Assembly: GCA_947579665.1 (NCBI GenBank)
Contig: OX388345.1
Location: 72,593,454-72,657,453 of the forward strand
Direction: 5' to 3'
Length of the DNA: 64,000 nucleotides
Source of the DNA: Sympetrum striolatum
Lineage: Eukaryota > Arthropoda > Insecta > Odonata > Libellulidae
Position 1 is the stretch's first letter. The number at the start of each line of letters is the position of its first letter. The notes below the pieces were generated by a model. The model was given only the letters and a program-made list of their open reading frames with translations. It was not told the origin of the DNA and ran no database searches. This document shows, piece after piece, positions 23,788 through 35,046 of the stretch. Made by a program: the position numbers and the translations under genes.

Positions 23788-23974
23788 CGAGATTGCACGA
23801 GAAGTGAAAAATAGTGACATGGCTGGGACTCGAACCCAGATCTCCCACATTCCGGGAAGTTGTTCTAACCTCTAAACTATCAAGCAACGTCAGTGGCTAT
23901 ATAGAACAACTGCCTGGAAAAAGAGAGACCTGGGTTCGAGTCCCAGTGAAGCTACTATTATTCACTTCTCGTAC
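23785..23974. mobile_element. Inverted pair of tRNA-like units (foldback SINE)
   Basis: The minus strand carries a tRNA-like unit with B box GGTTCGAGTCC (23836-23826), D-arm-like TAGTTTAGAGGTTA and a 5-bp anticodon stem. The plus strand carries a second unit with the identical B box (23933-23943). The outer sequences (GTACGAG...GAGAAGTGAA at 23785-23811 and TTCACTTCTCGTAC at 23961-23974) are also inverted copies. The units face away from a common centre with their 3' parts outward. The anticodon loop of the minus unit lacks the U33 equivalent, so these are SINE or pseudo-tRNA sequences rather than working tRNAs. Confidence 0.7.
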
Positions 23975-24069
23975 ATCCTTGTGTTAAGAAGCACACATTC
24001 TTATGGAACGTTAAAGTTACTTTCCATCATTTGAATATCAATTTGGTTTAAGGATGTAAAGATTTTTTA

Positions 24070-24110
24070 AAGGGGCCGGATCCGTGTTCGAATCTCTAAA
24101 GATGCTCCAG
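24070..24110 (+). mobile_element. Possible truncated tRNA-derived SINE (B box only)
   Basis: GTGTTCGAATCTC at 24083-24095 matches the tRNA B-box core GGTTCGAnTCC except near its ends. No A box is recognisable upstream. It probably belongs to the same class of SINE debris as its neighbours at 22.5 and 23.8-24.0 kb. Confidence 0.35.
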
Positions 24111-26699
24111 GTAATTAGGACACCATCAACTGGATGGAAAGAAGAGGTGGATGTTTCGGTGTTTACAGGGTGATAAATAGAAGGCGGCGATACTTCGGAG
24201 AACTCGATGACGTCCGCCGCTGGCCACACGCCCGCGCGTGCTTCCTTCCCACTTCCCCCTTTCGCGAAACGATAGCAACAAGTTACGCGAGAATATGCCC
24301 ACGTGCTTTTCCGTCGCTTTCCGGATCTCCTTGAAACGGAGGTTTTAACATATTTTAAACAGGAAATTTTTGGGATGTCGTCCAGCGCGTGGGAGATTGA
24401 CGTTTCGCCGACTCGTTTCAACTCTAAAATAAAATCCATCAAGAAGGAGACTAGATATTCTAAAGAATTGTTTTGATACATGTTTACTGATGTGCTAAGG
24501 GATTCATTTAAAGGGACACAACAGCAGTCTCTCAAAAGGGAATTTTGGTGTTCCTTATCGATGAAAATCATTTCATAATTGAAGAACATAGTATTACAAT
24601 TCCTAAAAAGATCTGTGAAACACTAAAACCCGGTAAGACCATAATGTTTTTATTTCCTGATATTGCGAAAGAATTTTGACGCAAAAATAGTACCTTTCGA
24701 GGCAATCGAATTGACCTTCATTAAAAGCTATCGTAAGTAAATCGACATGAGAAATCAACCATTCGGAGAAAGAAATGACGGTAATTGCAGCTAGCTTAAC
24801 TAATTTTAGTTACCTTAAGTTTTAAGTAAATAATGTTAGCCAAGATGACTGAGGCTTTGAAAACGGTCCCTCTATTATACGAAAATCTCCAACTAACAAT
24901 ATAAAGTCACAAAATGCAAACGACTAAATTCGGGATAATTTCAAGGATATTGCTTTATCCATTCCGAAGAATGTACCTATTACATTTATTAATCAGGTTT
25001 GCAGAGGTAACACACCAATAGTTGGAAAAATATTTAAAAGATAAAGCAGAAACTGAAATATAGCAAAACTTACACGTAAAAAATTAATGTGAATAAATAT
25101 TATATGCATATTAATTTATAGAATTATTCAATTAAAAGTCCGCAATAATTTCGGAGGTGAAAGGAATTGATATAAATATACATAAATGATAGATATTCAA
25201 TTTTTTGATGCAGTTCAATCGAAAGTCGTCAATAAAACTGGTAGGAACAAGGATGTTTTACACGAAAATTATAACTGAACTTATCTTAACCTTGTGATAT
25301 CTCAACGGTAACCATAATTTTCATGCAATTCGCAGTTCACTTCAACTTTCAGCCGTTCGCACAGATATTTTTGCAAACTTAAGCAAACACACAATTTATG
25401 TAAAATATTTTCTGTTATCAATATTTATTTTACAACTTCGCCACAATCCAAACAGTGTCTGATAACATGCAGTTGCTTCTGAAAAAATATTTAATGGATA
25501 AGAACATACTTAAATGATTCAATTCCATAAAACGTTTTCTGGTTTCGTAAAAAAGTCATTTCTTGCCGAAGGAAATTTTAGACAATTATCATTTAAATGA
25601 AGAATAAACTATTGTCAACAAAAGAGGTCCATGAGGTTAATTTATTCGTGGAATAATGGTAATGGAAAGCACCCGAGACTGTTTAGAGATATTTTCCCGA
25701 ATTTCCTTCCGAAAGAAAATTTGTCTTTCAAAAATGTTCGAAAGAGAAAAAAAAACGTCGCAGACAGTTGGAAAAGTGGACAGACTAGAGAATAAATTAA
25801 AGAGGCGGACTCAGCAACACTTGGAGGTATCTTTATTATGAATCCTCACTTTATTTCAATTTGGAGCTAGAAGACTTTACTTCAAAAGACAGCTTTACCA
25901 TTCGGGTTCCGAATGGATTAACCCGCTTGTTCACTAGATATGTGTACAACAGTCTGTTTGTATAGAAAGACGCGGTACAGTTATCGATGAGTTGAAATAC
26001 CGAGGTATACAATGATTTCAAACTCAAAAGAATCTCCAAGTCTAGTCTTAACGTCGAAAGAAATCTTTATTTCCTGGTACGAACACAATCACGGACTTCA
26101 GTGTAGACGAAGTAGATTATCAACAGACAAATCGGCGACGTAATTATGAAATAATACGCGAAGGTATTGCGCAATCCCATCATGCAAAAGAAAACCGTTC
26201 GTTAAAATGGAAAACAGCCTTGGAATGAAATAAATAAATATAAACAACCCTCTAAAAGAAAATATTGTGACGTTATACGGGTACTGGATGATATATATGG
26301 TACTGATTTACTGTTTTAGGAATTACGTATAGAATGAATTTATAAGACAGTTGTTTGAGATCCTCGTGTAAACAAATCTTTAATGGAAGCTGACAGATAA
26401 ATAAACTTAGAGGTGATTAAAGAAGTTTTAAGATTTTTCAATTAGCTAGAAACTAAAGGTATCATTTACACCTATCGTATGCATTTACGCGTAATTTATA
26501 CCGAAAGGAATAAATGCACGCAAACAAAATATACTACTACACCATACAAAGGCAGATATTTCACTTACAGGAGTTAGTATGTATGTATCTATGTAAAAAT
26601 CTGATATTCTAGATTATTGCCGAAGTATACCATGGTTGCTGATGAAAGATACTTTTTTACCATCGATTGTCACCATTATACGACTAGTTGCCTCTTTAG

Positions 26700-26753
26700 T
26701 ATGAAAAAGAAGGGGAAACAAAGACAGAAGATGTTAGATCAAATAAAGAGGAG
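26700..26753 (+). CDS. Possible 54-nt internal exon
   Basis: The acceptor TTGCCTCTTTAG (to 26699) and donor GTGAGCC (from 26754) bound 18 complete codons reading YEKEGETKTEDVRSNKEE, phase 0 at both ends. The peptide is highly charged and would be disordered or helical. No partner exon was identified, so it could be chance in A-rich DNA. Confidence 0.25.
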
Positions 26754-27802
26754 GTGAGCCACCAAGAAAGGATATAAATGACGCTGAATAGTGATTTTAA
26801 AGGGACATGAACCCACCGATAGCTAGATCAATCATAACGATATAAAAATGCTTTGCTTTCTTCACTTACGGAACACGAACTTTTAATCGAAAGAAGATAT
26901 GCTAGGACTATAAGTCTCCAAGCGGTGGAAATCAAACCTTCCCTAATGAGACATTAAAAGGTAACGCGTGAAGTTACGAATTTCAGCCACAGTCATCTAG
27001 GAAAAGTAGCCCTAATCTTCACGAGGATGCTGCGCGAGGAGAAGAAAAAGTACCCACGGAGGACGCGCAATCTTGAGAGCAGTGATAAGGAGAGTCATTT
27101 TCAGGGGAAATGGGATGGGGTAAGTACCCGGCGTTGCATGGATATGTTCCCATGAACTTTACGAAAACGAGCACGATGCCTACTGGAAAATGGCGAGCGT
27201 GAACTTCCTGGCTGTTGACGTCAGTGGAAAGCGGTGTAAAGCGATAAAAATGCTTATGCGCGGGATAAAATGAAAGCTCAGAAGATGTGGGAGGATGTAA
27301 GACGACTACTTTGAGGAATTAGCAAGTGCCGAGAGGAAATATACGATGCGTACAGAGAGGTTACACGGTTGGATTAAGATAAAAGATTAAAGTAACGAAG
27401 AAGAACCTTAAGTGGTATTTATTCGTTGCTAAATTTAATGTAAACATCAATAGATAACGATCATAATAATCACAACATCAGATATTTTACAATGTACCAA
27501 TCATCCGTATAAACACGCCATTTGACTCATTTACTCGTAATAACCAGCTAAATACTTCTCCTAGCATGAATTTTTGCTACATACATCTATCTGTTTATTA
27601 GTACACTAACTTTGAATTTACTAACTCATTTAGTTTAATTCGTAAGAACCTCATTCATATTTAGCCAGCTTTTTCTCGGCCTTCCTCCTTCACTATAATT
27701 GTTTTATATTTTACTATTTGCTAACATGTGTGTGTAACGGAATGGAAAACAAAATAACTTTTTATACATTGACAAAAGTACTATTGATACAAGGAGAGCA
27801 TA

Positions 27803-27862
27803 ACTTTGTGAAATTTTGCAAGGTTATTTTCTTTTTCGCGAAGAGATTGAATTTCACAAAGT
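27803..27862. repeat. 13-bp inverted repeat
   Basis: ACTTTGTGAAATT (27803-27815) and its exact inverse (27850-27862) are separated by 34 nt. It is a small stem-loop or foldback relic. Confidence 0.55.
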
Positions 27863-29213
27863 GACGGATTCAACATTTAATAATACATCAATAAATAGTA
27901 ATTCATTTTCATCACCGCCATATCTATAAAAAAATATATTTATAACGGGCAATAATACATACATTTTCTATATTCACAAATGAAGGAGGAAACTAAATTT
28001 TCAATTTTCTTGGGGGAAAATTCGGTGTAAACATTGTTCTCTTATTATCAGATGGTGAACTACATAATTACTTACAATTAAAGTCGGATATGATCCAAAC
28101 ACAGGTTAGGTAAGGATATCCTCCATTGTAGGCTTGGGATGGTAAAAAATAAAGAGCAGTTTCACTACGTAAAGGGCGATAAAAGAATTTATGTTCTTGC
28201 TACTGCGCAGAGAAGCTAGATTTACGTCAACTGACTTCACCACTTCATTTTAACGTTAAAGGCGAGCATCACGGCGTTTATGAGAACGAAGACATGAGTG
28301 GCGCTCACACATTCCCATAATAACAGTTTGAAGAGGTAAAGGAGAAAATCGTGGTGAAATACTCTCCCAAGAACGTACGAACAAATTTGCGGTAGAATGC
28401 GACTTTTCCAAGTGGGTGAAATTATTTCTGCCGAGGAAAATCATCCCACGGCACTGCAGATGACGAATGCAGCTCCTCCATAAGCGTTCCAATGTTAAAT
28501 ATGTAATTTGAGATAACTTTTATGACAAAGAAACTTACCAAGAGGTTGCGAAATACTTTTTCTTCGTAATAAATGAATTCGAGTGCTGTAATATGATTAA
28601 ATAAATACGCTTGAAATGAAACAATTGAAATGAAGGGAAAAATTGAATTCCTACAAGTTTTATCTTTGGAATTTGCCATCAGCTACTACTACTATCGAGT
28701 AAATTTTAAAATAAATTGACTAAAGTTTAAATGAAAGAAATAATTACTAAGAATAGAAGATTTTGTAGCTTTCGAGAATATAAATATTAAATAAGATAAA
28801 ACAAAGATGGAAAAAAAATTTTGGCGAAAAATAACACATCTTTGGATGTAAGGAAATTGTTCACAAAAACCTATTCATGCAGTTCTATTCAAGTTGGATG
28901 TGAAACATAGGGGGTGTCTTTAAACCTCCGATAATTTCTTTTCCAGACATTTATCTAAATTTATTTTTAATTTAGTCGTATTTATCTTAAACCAAAATTT
29001 TCATGAGCACCAAATTAGACTAATACGATTTACTAATACTAAAACATAACAAATAACAGCAGAACCCGAGTTTCGATACCAGGCATTATCAGGTCATCTT
29101 ATCTCTGGCGGTGCATTTTTGCTTTACTAATAAATCTTTTCCGTTTATTCCCCTAGTTTGACATTGAATATCTTTAAGTTAAGTCGCTCAAAATCGATAT
29201 AATTCAACATTTT

Positions 29214-29795
29214 ATGGCTAGAGCGCAACCAAAATTGAAAACAATAAAAAATTCAATTCGATTGCCAAAAGCGAGATATAAAAAATCACGCTACCGAAGA
29301 AAAAATCTAATCATAGAGGAAGACGCCTACGACAATACGAAAAAACTGCAAGCGTCGACGAGACCAACAGAATTTAGAAAAAACGACAAAGAAACCAATT
29401 CTTCCTTCAGCCCTTGGACCCCTCAAACGAAAAAAAAAACGGTAAAGTTCCTCTATAAGGATTTTCTCAGAGTTTCCACTCAAACTTCACGGACCAAAAA
29501 AAGAGCTACCGGGCATCAAAAGATGGAAGTTTTTAATACAAAAGATGTATCCGAAGTATGGCTTCAGAGGAGCTCACGTCCGAGTGGCACTCTACAAAGT
29601 GTCACAAGAGGCTCTAACATCAGCCTATATAAGGCCGTGCCTTTGACGTTGACCCGTGACACATCCACCCACTGTCTTCCGTCAGACACACGAGCGCCAC
29701 TTCGAATTACTTCAAAAGGGAACCAATTAAATGCTGCGAATCAAGCGTGTCTTCCCGTCCGGGATCCGCGAAGTGTGAAATATTGGCAGCAATAA
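29214..29795 (+). CDS. Unsupported 193-codon open frame, Lys/Arg/Thr-rich
   Basis: This is an uninterrupted ATG frame (MARAQPKLKTIKNS...) of 193 codons, basic in its first half. It has no recognised domain and no signal peptide or membrane segment. A good TATA box (TATATAAG, 29626-29633) and an AATAAA (29791-29796) lie inside or at its end, which argues against the frame as a whole being a gene. Lys- and Asn-rich frames arise easily in A-rich DNA. I keep it only because it is the longest ATG frame outside the transposon and the 8.7-kb exon. Confidence 0.2.
   Translation: MARAQPKLKTIKNSIRLPKARYKKSRYRRKNLIIEEDAYDNTKKLQASTRPTEFRKNDKETNSSFSPWTPQTKKKTVKFLYKDFLRVSTQTSRTKKRATGHQKMEVFNTKDVSEVWLQRSSRPSGTLQSVTRGSNISLYKAVPLTLTRDTSTHCLPSDTRAPLRITSKGNQLNAANQACLPVRDPRSVKYWQQ
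29626..29633 (+). promoter_or_regulatory. TATA box TATATAAG
   Basis: CCTATATAAGGCC is a strong TATA match embedded in a locally GC-richer block. An AATAAA polyadenylation signal follows 160 bp later (29791). A short transcript is conceivable, but no clear initiator is seen at the expected distance. Confidence 0.3.
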
Positions 29796-29899
29796 AACAA
29801 GGGTTTCTAGCGACAGTTTTACGACCGATCATTAAATTAAAATGGACGTCTCGAAAGGAAACGTTGAAAGCAACATCCGTCATGAAGGCGTGACCTGAT

Positions 29900-32800
29900 A
29901 AAAATTTTGCGATTTAAGCATAAAATTAATGATTTTTATTTATTATAAATTTTTAATTTTCAACAATTGTTATAATTCTTAAAAATTCCAGAGAGGAAAA
30001 TACACTAATCAGACAACAAAATAAATATCAGAATTGCAAAAAATAGATTTTTGCAAGCCTCGATAATTTTTTTAGAAGTATTTCTAAATATATTTCCGAG
30101 GTTTAAATAAAAACTAACTTCCCATCGAATACATTTAAATGGCTGCAATATAAAATCGCACAAAAATGTTTCCTGAGATGAAATTCTCACATGAATTTTA
30201 AATAAAAAAATAACAATAATCGTTACTAATCTGTCGTGTTACTAAGGTAACATCAAATTACTACACTTTAAAGGATAGTGTTTTATAAAATAATGCACAT
30301 ATTATAATTACAAAATAGTTCATTTTCACTTCGTCTGATTCGATCTCATTTTGCATATAGAATTACTCGAGGAAATCTTTATCGGCATAGGTTCTTTATT
30401 TGCATTATGCAGTATTTCATAACTCATTTCAAATATATATTTATATATATATACCTGTATATATATATGATAATGGTTCTTCACTCCCGATGTTTGGCCA
30501 TTACTGTTTACAGGTTACGGTATGTTCACAATCCCCAGCATTTTCTCCAGCAGTAAAATTTTCTCCTACACTTCAGCAAATGTTTTACATCCATGCTGTA
30601 ATATTTTCCTTTCCCCTCCACTTAAATTAGTTCAATACTAATGTTCATTAACATTGAGTTATTAATGTAGGAGAGGAATCATCCTATCTCGCCCCAATTA
30701 CGATATAATTTACTGATATTCAATTCTCTAATAATAACAAAATGGAAGGAGAGATTTTTCAGCACCATCCTCGCACAAATACAGACGTTACTTAGTAATA
30801 TTTATAGCATTTAATAACATCGCATGTTGAATTGGTTGGGCGGGAGAGGAATCTTTCAATTGGAATCAAAGCACTAAATCCCCACACGAAAAACATCTGC
30901 CCCGGATTCATCTGATTATAAACTCCCTCGGTACTTCTTACAACTCTTTCCTTCCTCAATAATCCCTCCGTGATATAAAACAGAACCATTTGCTCGGCGA
31001 GCTCAACGAGGTGATCTCGCATCCTTTGTCTAGAAAGATAGCAATTCTAATAACTCGGTCGACTCATCATCTTTATCTTTGAAAAAGACGAGACAACGAG
31101 GGCGGGGTAAACGTTCAAGGATTCCCCTCTGTAGCTGTCTCGGATGCAAACTCCTTAACACGCTATTGATTTTCAGCTCACGATCTAACCTTTGGATGTG
31201 TTTTCGTAATCCAAAGGGATTTCACGGAATTAACCCGCTGTAGAGGAACTCCTCCGTCGCTTCTGCGGAACTGTAATCGCTGCAACGCGATGCAATTGGA
31301 ATAAAAGCTCAACTTTGTACGAAAAAAATAACATTGACTATTTGAATCGTTCCGACCGTGGTCATCTGATAGTGTAAACGACTGCGATATTACACTTCAA
31401 AGACTACCAAGTTTATAAGTACAAGATGAATACGTTCAGGCATTAATTTGTAAAAAAACAATACCACAAAAGAGGAAAAAGAAAAAAAACTTGACTAATT
31501 TACCCTTCCAGCCAGTTTAATTTGAGCGATTTTAACCGAGTGTAAAATCTTAGCTTAAAATTGAACCCAATGATCGCTTAACTTAACTTAAATGATAATG
31601 ATTTGGGCAACTCTAAAATTAAGAAAATTTCATGTTGAGAAGTTTCGCGTGGAGGTGGCAAATTTTCTTTGAAAAGTTACAATAGTCACTCTTGCACTTA
31701 CGTTTAGAATTTCTATTCCCACTTAAATTGACAGCAAGATCTCTTAATAATTAAGAATTTACCTAATTTGTAAGGTTTAATCAGTCATTAATTTATAAAT
31801 AGTGTATAAAAGTATATTAATGTAATTCATTTCAATTTTAAAATGAAGATTACTTAAAAATTTAGAATATTACATACTTTTTAATGTTAAATTAATCATT
31901 AATTAATGAAAAAAGTACTACAATGGCAACTATAATTTCCTTCCCTAAAATATGCGAGTGCATCTTCTTCATGAAATCTCAAAAATTAAAGAATGATGGA
32001 TAAATCGGATTTCAACAGCAAAACTTATAGCAATAATATATTTAAAAGAAAGTACTTGAACATTTTGTGTTTATATTTACAGTAATATTTATTAACTAAA
32101 CATCAAATCTCGCTGCTTTTACTGAAGTGAAATATTAGTAACAAATTCAACTATGATTCCTAAAAGTAAAAGGTAATCATAACCCGACTCGGCGACAACA
32201 GCTGCATAAAGCGGAAATCAGTGAACTTACGCATTGCACTAGATAAAAGCAATAATTTTCATGACATCTGATACACATGCAGCGATTAAAACAGTCTCGG
32301 AAATCTTTGAGAAAAACCCCTCGCCGACATGCGTTTACTCCAACTAGACACAAAGTTCAGCAAAAGCTGTAAGAGATGCTAAGTGCGATAGTGAGGTGCC
32401 TCTGGATGTCGTGCTTATCTCACGACGCTCACGAAAGAGTATCCAGAGGTTATCGAGACCGCATTTCAAAGGCGAAACGGTTCCTTCCAAAGGCAGTGCG
32501 TGCGGAAAATTGGGGCATGGGGCACCCTTTAGCCGCGTTTCATAACACGAAACAGGTAGAGGCCCTTGTGTAATTTCGACCACGAGATAGAAATTGATTG
32601 CCTTTATTAGCTTTCTAAAAAAAATTCCGAAAATTCAATTTTTTTTCGGATTCGGGGAATCCTAATTATGGGAAAATATGTGATAGCCTCTCTTCTTCTT
32701 CTATTTGAGCTCTACTACCCGTACTTCTAACTTACTTCACATACCTTCCAAAGATCCATGTCTCACAACTTTCAAATTCTCTTTTCTCCTTCATACCCTC

Positions 32801-33190
32801 TCGAACCGTTTCCCCTATTTCCTCTTATGACCTCTGTGCCTTTAACTTATTTAAAGTTTTTGTTTTGTTTATTTACTTTCGTGTTATTTTCTGTAAATTA
32901 TTTAAAAAATTAGTTACGATTCAAGGAAACTGGCTATTTCTAGATTATTTAAATCTCAATAAATAAACAATAAACATTTCTATTCTTTGACCCCAGACGC
33001 TAAAACTAAATACTCCCAAATAGTGGAAAAATCATCAATTGATCACTATTTAGTTGCAGCCCTGGTATCTAATTCTAAAATTAAACTTTAATACCAAAAA
33101 ATGAAACAGGTAAATTATGATACGGCCAAGTAAAGGAAATAAAGGTCCATAAACATCTTTAGTTTTTAAAAATTATTCTGCACCCCTCAG
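29900..33190. other. AT-rich stretch, nothing firmly supported
   Basis: The GC-richer block 32.32-32.57 kb has frames of about 60 codons in several readings and a donor-like AACAG/GTAGAG near 32555, but no acceptor. Short TA-alternating runs lie at 30.43-30.47 kb. No RNA gene or repeat copy was recognised. Confidence 0.45.
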
Positions 33191-33210
33191 TAATATTTGG
33201 TACATCGATA

Positions 33211-33700
33211 AGGTCCTTTACTAGAATGCTGGTCAGATCTGGTATACAGGGTTAGCTGTATGGGTGTGAAACATGGACCGAAAGAAAGGACGACAGGAAC
33301 ATATAGAAGTTCTTTAATATATGGGAGTGGCAGGGGACGGAAGTAGTAAACTGGGCTGATAGAAAAACGAACGAGGAAATGATGGCGATAGTAGGAGTGG
33401 GAAAAGGATTTTAATCGAAGAAATAAAACAGAGGAAACGGATGGGCCAATCACGTACTGAGCCGGGATTGATTGCTAACGGAAATAACCGAAGGGGTAGG
33501 AATGGGAAGAAGTCAAAGGGTTAGACAAAGACGAAAGTTGTTAGAAGTCAGGAAGGGAGGGACTACGAATCACAAAATTAAAGGGATTTGAATTGCGTTG
33601 CGTGCGGAAATGTAGGGAAAGTGAGGCTATCAATGTGTAGAAGGCTCATGTTTGTAAGCAAGAAACTGCAGACGATTTCTTGGAGCACATTTTATCTTAA
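33211..33700 (+). pseudogene. Decayed LINE reverse-transcriptase C-terminal fragment
   Basis: The plus-strand frame at 33211 reads RSFTRMLVRSGIQG, stop, LYGCETWTERK. It later reads NWADRKTNEEMMAIVGVGK and then, after further stops, GWANHVLSRD...LLTEITEGVGMGR and LLEVRKGGTTNH. This is the order of motifs at the C terminus of arthropod non-LTR retrotransposon polymerases: the YGCETW block, then W.DR.TNEEV, then W.GHVLR....LL and a basic R/K-rich block. At least four in-frame stops are present, so it is a dead 5'-truncated copy. The minus-strand frame at 33187-33453 is its antisense shadow. The clade (for example RTE or Jockey-like) cannot be settled by eye. Confidence 0.75.
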
Positions 33701-34969
33701 GAGGATAGAAATTCTGAGGCATATTGCGTATTTAATATAACGTTATTTACTATAAAGAAAGCCATGAGATGAATCATCTTTAAAATACAGGATAGTATTC
33801 TGCTTTTGTTTCAGGAAATCACTATTCTAACTTAGGCGCATCGATCAAATGAATTGTGTGCTCATGTTAAAGATATTCGTATTCTTCGTGAAACATGACG
33901 TAAAAGTCCCCGAAAATTTAAAATCAAAAAGAAATAAGAACTGAATACACCAAATTTAAAGAAGATTCAGTTAAACCGATCCGCCTTATATGTAGCTCCA
34001 GAAAAAAACTAAAACATCTGATAAATGATGCTTAAGGTTGTTTATCTGAGGGAATAATCAAAGCACCAGAATCACCAAAGATTCGATATCATTAATTTTT
34101 GCTCTAGTCCAATTCCAAACCACACCGAGAAAATCTACTTTATTTCTTCATTATATTTAAAGTTCAACCCAACATGAATAACACAATTACGGAGTGAACT
34201 GAAAAATATATACAGTAAAACAAAGCTTTTCAAACTCCAAAGAAGTCAAAATTAAATTAGACATACGCTCGAACTTTCAATCGATTCTTTCAGTATAAAA
34301 CAGAGCCTTAGGGATTTCTGATCAACAAGAATGTTTCCAAGACTTCAGTCATGGAGGCATACGCAGAGAGGAAATTACGGAACAAAATCTTCTTGGAACG
34401 CAAGAAGAGTGCCGTACAATTTGGTTAGCGTCAGCATCCGAGAGTCGTCAGTTGAAGTTCAAGTCGAAGTGAAAGTGGAAAAGGAAAAAAGCAGAAAACC
34501 GAGTGTGGAATGAGAAAAGATAATGGGGAAAGACGGGAGAAACGCGAAATGGGAAATGCCAAAATAAATTGATCAACGAGAAGACGCAGTGGGAGAGTAG
34601 AAAGAAGTGCGAGCCAGAAAAGAAAAAAATAAAACATTGCCGTTCAATAGAAATAAACCTCCAAACTGGTAATTCCACGGGAATACGCTTTTGGAAATAA
34701 AGCTTAATTTAGTTAATCCGTAAAACTGACGTAAAACAGAGTTACAGCAATTTTTTAAAGGAAAATTTCTTGTATGGCGATCAAATTCTCTATGGAATCA
34801 ATACCGTGATAAAAATGAAGTTATAGATATTATCATGCAATCTAGTTTTATAAACGTATGCTTTGAAATAAGATTTTACTAACACCTTCCAAAGGATGAC
34901 GTTTATTATTTATAAAACGAATAGTAAATGCTGATTTAACCAAATCACCTGATAACCTCAAGGGTCGGT

Positions 34970-35046
34970 GTAAGGAGAGACTTGATAGTCTCAATCTCGC
35001 CCTGAATAAAGTCCTTTAATATTATTATTATTACTATTATTATTAT
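34970..35046 (+). repeat. Dispersed repeat 3' end with (ATT)n tail, copy 1
   Basis: The segment GAGAGACTT...AGTCTCAATCTCG..AATAAAGTCCTTTAAT is followed by an ATT run with one interruption. It matches the minus strand of 62769-62830 over about 60 bp. A simple-repeat tail after a conserved 3' end is typical of LINE or SINE 3' termini. Confidence 0.65.

Larger units (their letters stand above)
24110..29200. other. AT-rich stretch with weak candidates only
   Basis: A CG-rich patch at 24.17-24.35 kb has no reliable frame. A possible 54-nt exon at 26700-26753 and a short inverted repeat at 27803-27862 are listed separately. A consensus CRE (TGACGTCA) lies at about 27216-27223 without an attached gene. 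I see nothing else supported. Confidence 0.45.

Noticed and set aside
23785..23974. Functional tRNA genes
   Set aside because: The B boxes are perfect, but the anticodon loop lacks the usual U33 position and the acceptor stems are not complete. The inverted pairing indicates SINE-type sequence.
33187..33453. 88-codon minus-strand frame
   Set aside because: It is the antisense shadow of the LINE reverse-transcriptase relic.
34294..34513. TATAAAA followed by a 60-codon ATG frame at 34331
   Set aside because: The ATG would lie almost at the transcription start, the frame is low in complexity at its end (Val/Glu/Lys), and no splice site or domain supports it.
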